64,000 bases of DNA, taken from contig RCTD01000020.1 of assembly GCA_014898415.1 (NCBI GenBank), positions 124,001 to 188,000 on the forward strand, written 5' to 3'. The position numbers and the translations under genes are program-made. Source of the DNA: Stromatinia cepivora (lineage: Eukaryota; Ascomycota; Leotiomycetes; Helotiales; Sclerotiniaceae). Below are positions 59,308 to 64,000 of the stretch, one piece after another. The stretch's first letter is position 1. Every line of letters begins with the position of its first letter. Below the pieces are notes generated by a model that made no database searches, was not told where the DNA came from, and saw only the letters and a program-made list of their open reading frames with translations.

Positions 59308-62038
59308 ATTAAGTGCTTGATGCACGGCACATGAATTGCATTGAGGGCGACCATTCTACACATCTACGATCAGAAGCTATGACGAAATGATAATACCCTG
59401 GAGGGATTTTCGGAGGCTAGTAATCTGATTCAATGATTACGAGAGCGACAACTTCTTTGTATAATTGTACCGACTTATGCGACAGTCAAAAATATGTCGC
59501 CTTTTCGTTCTTCTATTTCCTTTTGAAAAAAAAATACCTACTCCTCTTTTGGAGTCTTATGTTGCGTTGCTTCATATCTGAGTTTTAGAGTTTGGCCTTT
59601 GCTATCACACTTTTCTATCGGCACGGATGGATTCAAAAAAGTCATATCACTCATGTTATTTGCGGGTTTTCTAGTTTATTTGCGAAGGATGAAGTTTCGA
59701 GGATGATTGATGCTAGATTCTCCACACAATTTCCATGATGTAAAGGAAAGAAAGGAGATTTATGGATTGAAGGAGATGCTGGAGCATATGATTCATGCGG
59801 CTACGACTTGAGTTATGGAGATTGGTATCGATGGATAAAGATATCTGGTGGGCACTGTCATAGGACACTGGAGAAGCATGCATGTGAGCGGTCGGATAAA
59901 GTAAAGTGCTTGAGACTAAGAACAAGATTAAGAAATGAATTAAGATATTCGAAGGCAATTTTTATTGTGTGTGTATTTGATGTGGTGAAGTGTGATTTGT
60001 ATTGGTGTGATTGAATCTGATTATAAGATCTTACATGGGATCTTCTCCCATTTCCATCTCTCCTCCCCGCCCTTATCCTCAACCCTTTCCTAGTGTTACT
60101 AATTTTCAATACAACAATTTTCTCTTTTCCACAACCCACCCAAAAGCCTCCTCTTCTTTCTTTCTTATCCTCCTTATCCTTTCGTCTATCTCTCTGGAGT
60201 TTCCGTCAAAGTTCTCGACAGGATTCTTGACAGGATAACGGGGTAGGATTCTTGAGAGATGAAAATGTAGTGTATTGTAATGTTAGGTATGTCCGTTCTT
60301 CTTTTATTGTGGTTTATGTATTTATGTATTTATGTATAGGGTAATGTGGTTTGTGGTGATGAAGGGGTAGGGGGCGGTAAAGGTGGGGGGGTAGGGGTAG
60401 GAGGTATGAGCTGGAACTGGGGAGGGGGATGACTACAAAGGGGATGGGGTGTAGTGTTCCGGGGATTCGAGTGTGCATGCACATGTGCCCAGATGGTAGG
60501 TATAAATAGATGGGTACAGTGGCGAGTTAAAACGGGGCCTAAATCTAAATTGTGTGTTGCATTACATGTGAGAGGATGAATCGAAGGTTACCCTAATCAA
60601 TCCATATTCATATTCGAGAATCTCATAACACATTTATCCATAACCCATCGTTAATTTATCAGTATCTTAAACTACTTGGGTACTTCAGCAACCCGGGACC
60701 GTGTATTTTCTTTAGATATAGATAGCTTCAACTGCGGTAGGTTTATTAAATGGCAAGGGAGGGGTAAATGAGATGTGGAAGCAAGCAGTTATGTTTTATT
60801 ATAGAAGTTAATTTATGTGATTGTAGGATTTGGGGTTGTTTTAAGGGTTCACTTTTGATGATTTATGGTGAAGGGTTGAGTTTGAGGTGGAGGGAAATTG
60901 TAAAGTGCTGTTGCACCAGGTAGAATCCGAAGAGAACTAACTCGATGTGGATGTCTATAAAGAAGTCAAGAAGCAACGAGAAGAATATAAATCTTGCTGG
61001 TATCCAGAACGCTGAGATAGTGAGTGACCTTGCACAACATCTAAGATACTAGAAATATGATTGATGTATTAATCCTTCGAACTTATCATCATCTAATTCT
61101 CACAATTCAAAAGCGCTAGCAATTTTATGCCTTATGTTTCTTCCCTATTTGTGACTGATTGAATATTTGAATTCTGGGCTCGATTCGCAGGAGAAGGAGA
61201 TAAGAATTTTACCTGATAGACTTCTGGTTGGGTAATTGATGATTTGTGATTTAAAGCTTACAATATCTTCTTGGATGAATTTTTGCTGAATGCACTATTA
61301 TTAATGAGCATACTTACTTATCTTCATCTATTCTTGTCTTGCAGAATTTTTTGGATAGGGGCTTTTTGACTATGGATCTCACGCTGACTTTTTTCTCTTT
61401 TTTTTTTTTGAATAAGTTAAGAAAGAGAGCGGATATAAGAGTGTAGAAATAAGACGAGAGGAGATATTCGGGATGAGGTTAGAGACGGGAGTTGAGAGGC
61501 AGAATAGGGGTACTGTAGCTGTGATATAGTAAGCGAGAGACGAGATGATAGACCAGATTAAGATTTTCAACGGGAAAAAGAATGAGAGTGCGAGAAATAA
61601 AGTGAAACTGGATGAGAATAGATTGATACATGACTCTAGGTATATGATTTAAGCTCATTCATCTTAGATACGAAGAAGAACCATTAGTCCATATATACAC
61701 TCATCCATCCCGCTCGAACGAAAATACTCTAAACTATTTTGATTTCTAATATCAAAAAGAATAATAAGAACACTGGACACCGGAAGAGTATCTGATAAGA
61801 GTTAATTAAAACAACTATACTCCAAGTAAAAAATCCAAAGAAACTTTTAATCCAGATGAGTAAATATAGAGATAGTTTTCTCAAAGAATAGGATAATTAT
61901 ATAGTGATCTTGAAGAAGGAATATAGGAGTAGAAATTATAATATAATATACTATTCAATAGTATATAATGAAAAATTCTTCTTCACACCCATCTATTTTC
62001 TTTATATTGAAGTACTCTCAATTCCCACTTTAGTCTAG
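59308..62038. other. Intergenic stretch without a recognisable gene
   Basis: 3' flank of the zinc-knuckle gene and about 2 kb of AT-rich sequence. A G-rich run on the plus strand lies at 60364-60427. Frames around 59.7-60.2 kb and at 61379-61570 are not protein-like. Confidence 0.4.
60364..60427 (+). other. G-rich tract with G-quadruplex potential
   Basis: Successive runs of four to seven G separated by 1-6 nt (GGGG, GGGGG, GGGGGGG, GGGG) followed by another GGGG/GGGGG pair. The spacing meets the usual four-run rule for a G-quadruplex; formation in the cell is not shown. Confidence 0.5.
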
Positions 62039-63641
62039 TGTCACGAGATACACGTGATCGCGTCCGATCGGGCTAATACAGTATTAAGCTCCGAGCCGAT
62101 CATATATATAGCTTCGTAGCACACTCTCTTTAACTCTGTAACTTTTAATTCTAAGATTGATCTCTAAACACTCATTGGATTCGTCATATTATTAAAAGTT
62201 CTTCCAAATAAAAAATAGAATAATATATATATATACTCATACATACTCCGCTTACTTTTGTCTAAGTATATCGTTTATACTTTTTCACTTGTATATAAAT
62301 CTTCTTAATATTATTCGAAAGTATTATCTTTTTTTTTACCTTTAATTTTTAAGCTATAGATTACAATTCAATAAACCTCGCGATTGCAGAACTTCGTAGC
62401 GAAATGATTCGTTAGCGGGATGAAATCTTGTTCCTACGCTCCCTGATTCTCGAATGCACTCCTGCTGCTCATACTCCTTCTCATCCGAAACCCTCTCTCC
62501 CTGATCCTGAAAAGTTCAGTGGTAGCTCTCAAAAGTTCGATACCTAGCTTCTCTCGATTCAAACGAAACTACAAATAGACGCTCAATTTTACTATATTTA
62601 TCTTAATCTTGAATCTCATGTACAAACTATGGTACTACCTCAGTTTTCCTCTTTTAATCAAAATATTCCCTTAGATCATACAACGATCCTGGATCAACTT
62701 ATATACGTTTATAACAATCCAAATAAAATTCAAAAAGCCGAAAATAAGTTATTCATTCTTAAACAAAGAACCGATTCTTTATATATCTATATTACAAAAT
62801 TCGAAAGGATCCTTTACAAAACCAAAGATCAGAATTGACCCGATTCAAATAAAATCTCAATTTTTTGTAATGGATTTAATATTACTTTTAGAAATCGTCT
62901 TTCTCAATAACTTTCTCTTCCCCACTCCTATTTTGATTTTGTTCAGGTTATACAATAACTAGCTATTTGTATAGTGAATGGATTCCTTATATCATTCTAT
63001 TTTAGTGAATCTAGAGCCCTATATATATTGCAGAATTCATCCTATTTTCGGAACCACGATCCAATGGACATTAGTAACCTTAATGTTATTGGTATTTTTA
63101 GTCTTTTTGATACCCAATCGGATAAGCCTAATCGTATTTTGATTTTACCCTATATACAAATGCCCGAGTTTTTTCTTTTTGAAAAAACTCTTTTGTGCAA
63201 ATAAAATAAATGTATATAATATAAAAATACCTCCTATTGGGTACAAATATATCTGTTAAATCTATATTAAAGAGTTCGAAATCGATAAAAGTCTGTTTCA
63301 GTTATTATATTGATTATTAAGTCCGAAAGCGATAATAATAAAGATCTAAAAGAGATAATTGTGACGCACAAGAGCCGTAGTAGAGCTGAATAAACAGGGT
63401 CAATTATGTTCTTTAGAATCTACAATTGAAGAATTATGACTTGTAAGGAGCGACTAGATATATATATACAAATATTCATTTGTGGGTTGCAGGGTTATAT
63501 ATAAGTGTTATTAGGGTTACCATTTTACTATACTAAATTGTATGATTCGTAATATATATATACAAATAATCAGTTCATAAATTGATATAGGAGATAAAAG
63601 GTATCATATGATTAGTCTCCTGTGATTCACGATTCGTGACA
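62039..63641 (+). mobile_element. Decayed Ty3/gypsy-type LTR retrotransposon relic
   Basis: The stretch begins TGTCACGA at 62039 and ends TCGTGACA at 63641, the inverted end sequences expected of an LTR element. A TATA-like run at about 62102-62110 suits an LTR promoter. A degraded gag frame lies at 62383-63204; no pol was found, so the element is internally deleted or truncated. Surrounding DNA is strongly AT-rich. No clear target duplication was seen and the inner LTR limits could not be set, so the borders are provisional. Confidence 0.5.
62383..63204 (+). pseudogene. Gag pseudogene of a Ty3/gypsy-type retrotransposon
   Basis: One frame can be followed for about 270 codons in spite of several stops. 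Recognisable gag features are LPDPEKFSGSSQKFDT followed by a stop where Trp is expected, IQTKLQIDAQFYYIY, the LDQLIYVYNNPNKIQKAENKL segment shape, and KQRTDSLYIYITKFERILYK. A DPMDIS segment follows, as in other fungal gags. The stops are TAG, TGA and TAA at places where Trp or Gln codons are expected, consistent with C-to-T and G-to-A changes of repeat-induced point mutation. No intact product is possible. Confidence 0.65.
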
Positions 63642-64000
63642 CTACCTCTCCCTTCGGAAAAGCTCGCCCTCGAGTGTTTCACTCCTCTATTCCATTGCTA
63701 TTTTATTGGAAACCAGGTTTTATGAAGATTCATAAGCTTTAAATCAATTAGATTGGTCATTTTGGTTGATTTGGTCAATTTACTAGAAATTGACCAAATT
63801 GATCAAATTAATCGACCAAATTGACCAAAATGACAAATAAATTAATCAAATCGATCAAATCGTTCATCAATTGATTAAATTAATATTGATTTGTATTTTC
63901 CTTGATTTAGGGAACCTTTGAAAGGAAAAAGTTTCAATAAAAAAGGGAAGGAGATTGAATTATAATATAGTGATGATAGATAGTTAATATGGTCAATTCC
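63642..64000. other. AT-rich flank of the retrotransposon relic with an imperfect palindrome
   Basis: Contains ACCTCTCCCTTCGGAAAAGC and CGCCCTCGAG directly after the TCGTGACA end, then a foldback at 63752-63834. No gene. Confidence 0.4.
63752..63834. repeat. Imperfect palindrome built from TTGACCAAA units
   Basis: The left arm GGTCATTTTGGTTGATTTGG (with TCAATTT after it) pairs with AAATTGACC and later GACCAAAATGAC on the right; the right arm also repeats the 9-10-bp unit about four times. The structure is AT-rich and lies beside the retrotransposon relic. Confidence 0.6.

Overview
This window reads as nuclear DNA of a filamentous ascomycete, most likely Leotiomycetes and probably Sclerotiniaceae (Botrytis/Sclerotinia/Monilinia type). 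The reasons are genes with short introns (about 36-90 nt, GTAAGT-like donors, CTAAC-type branch sites), a PTH11-type rhodopsin domain, a GPI-anchored EglC-type GH17 glucanase, a fungal Zn2Cys6 regulator and AT-rich repeat relics with C-to-T type decay. The species call is inference. Coding regions are well conserved; the spacers are long (1-4 kb), AT-rich and full of short tandem repeats.

Layout. 1-603: 3' end of a quinate-repressor-like (QutR/QA-1S) gene. 0.6-8.3 kb: gene-poor, with decayed coding fragments (1.6-2.7 kb) and two inverted copies of a TA-flanked MITE-like element (4.67-5.95 kb). 8.4-11.2 kb: six-exon Zn2Cys6 regulator. 14.4-17.3 kb: a 911-residue protein joining a 7-helix PTH11-like rhodopsin domain to an FHS/FucP-type MFS transporter, the most unusual gene here. 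21.3-26.4 kb: two cell-wall enzymes on the minus strand, a DFG5/DCW1-type GH76 protein and an EglC-type GH17 glucanase. 26.4-31.7 kb: gene-poor, with a dispersed degenerate repeat and a 21-copy octamer array. 31.8-41.6 kb: three housekeeping genes on the minus strand: FACT subunit SPT16 (with an apparent 1-nt frameshift), sterol C-24(28) reductase ERG4 and a UBP3/USP10-type deubiquitinase. 42.8-45.2 kb: divergent RNF10/MAG2-like RING protein. 47.4-47.8 kb: small secreted 8-cysteine protein (candidate effector). 49.1-49.5 kb: a small two-exon minus-strand gene of unknown function that simple ORF length cut-offs miss. 50.1-55.7 kb: kinesin-3 (UncA/Unc104 type). 58.1-59.3 kb: seven-CCHC GIS2/CNBP-like protein. 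62.0-63.6 kb: decayed Ty3/gypsy-type gag relic with stop codons in the pattern of repeat-induced point mutation.

There is no obvious biosynthetic cluster. Functional links are loose: the two cell-wall enzymes are neighbours, and ERG4 lies among general housekeeping genes. All splice structures were derived by hand from reading-frame continuity and GT/AG signals; no alignment or RNA evidence was available.
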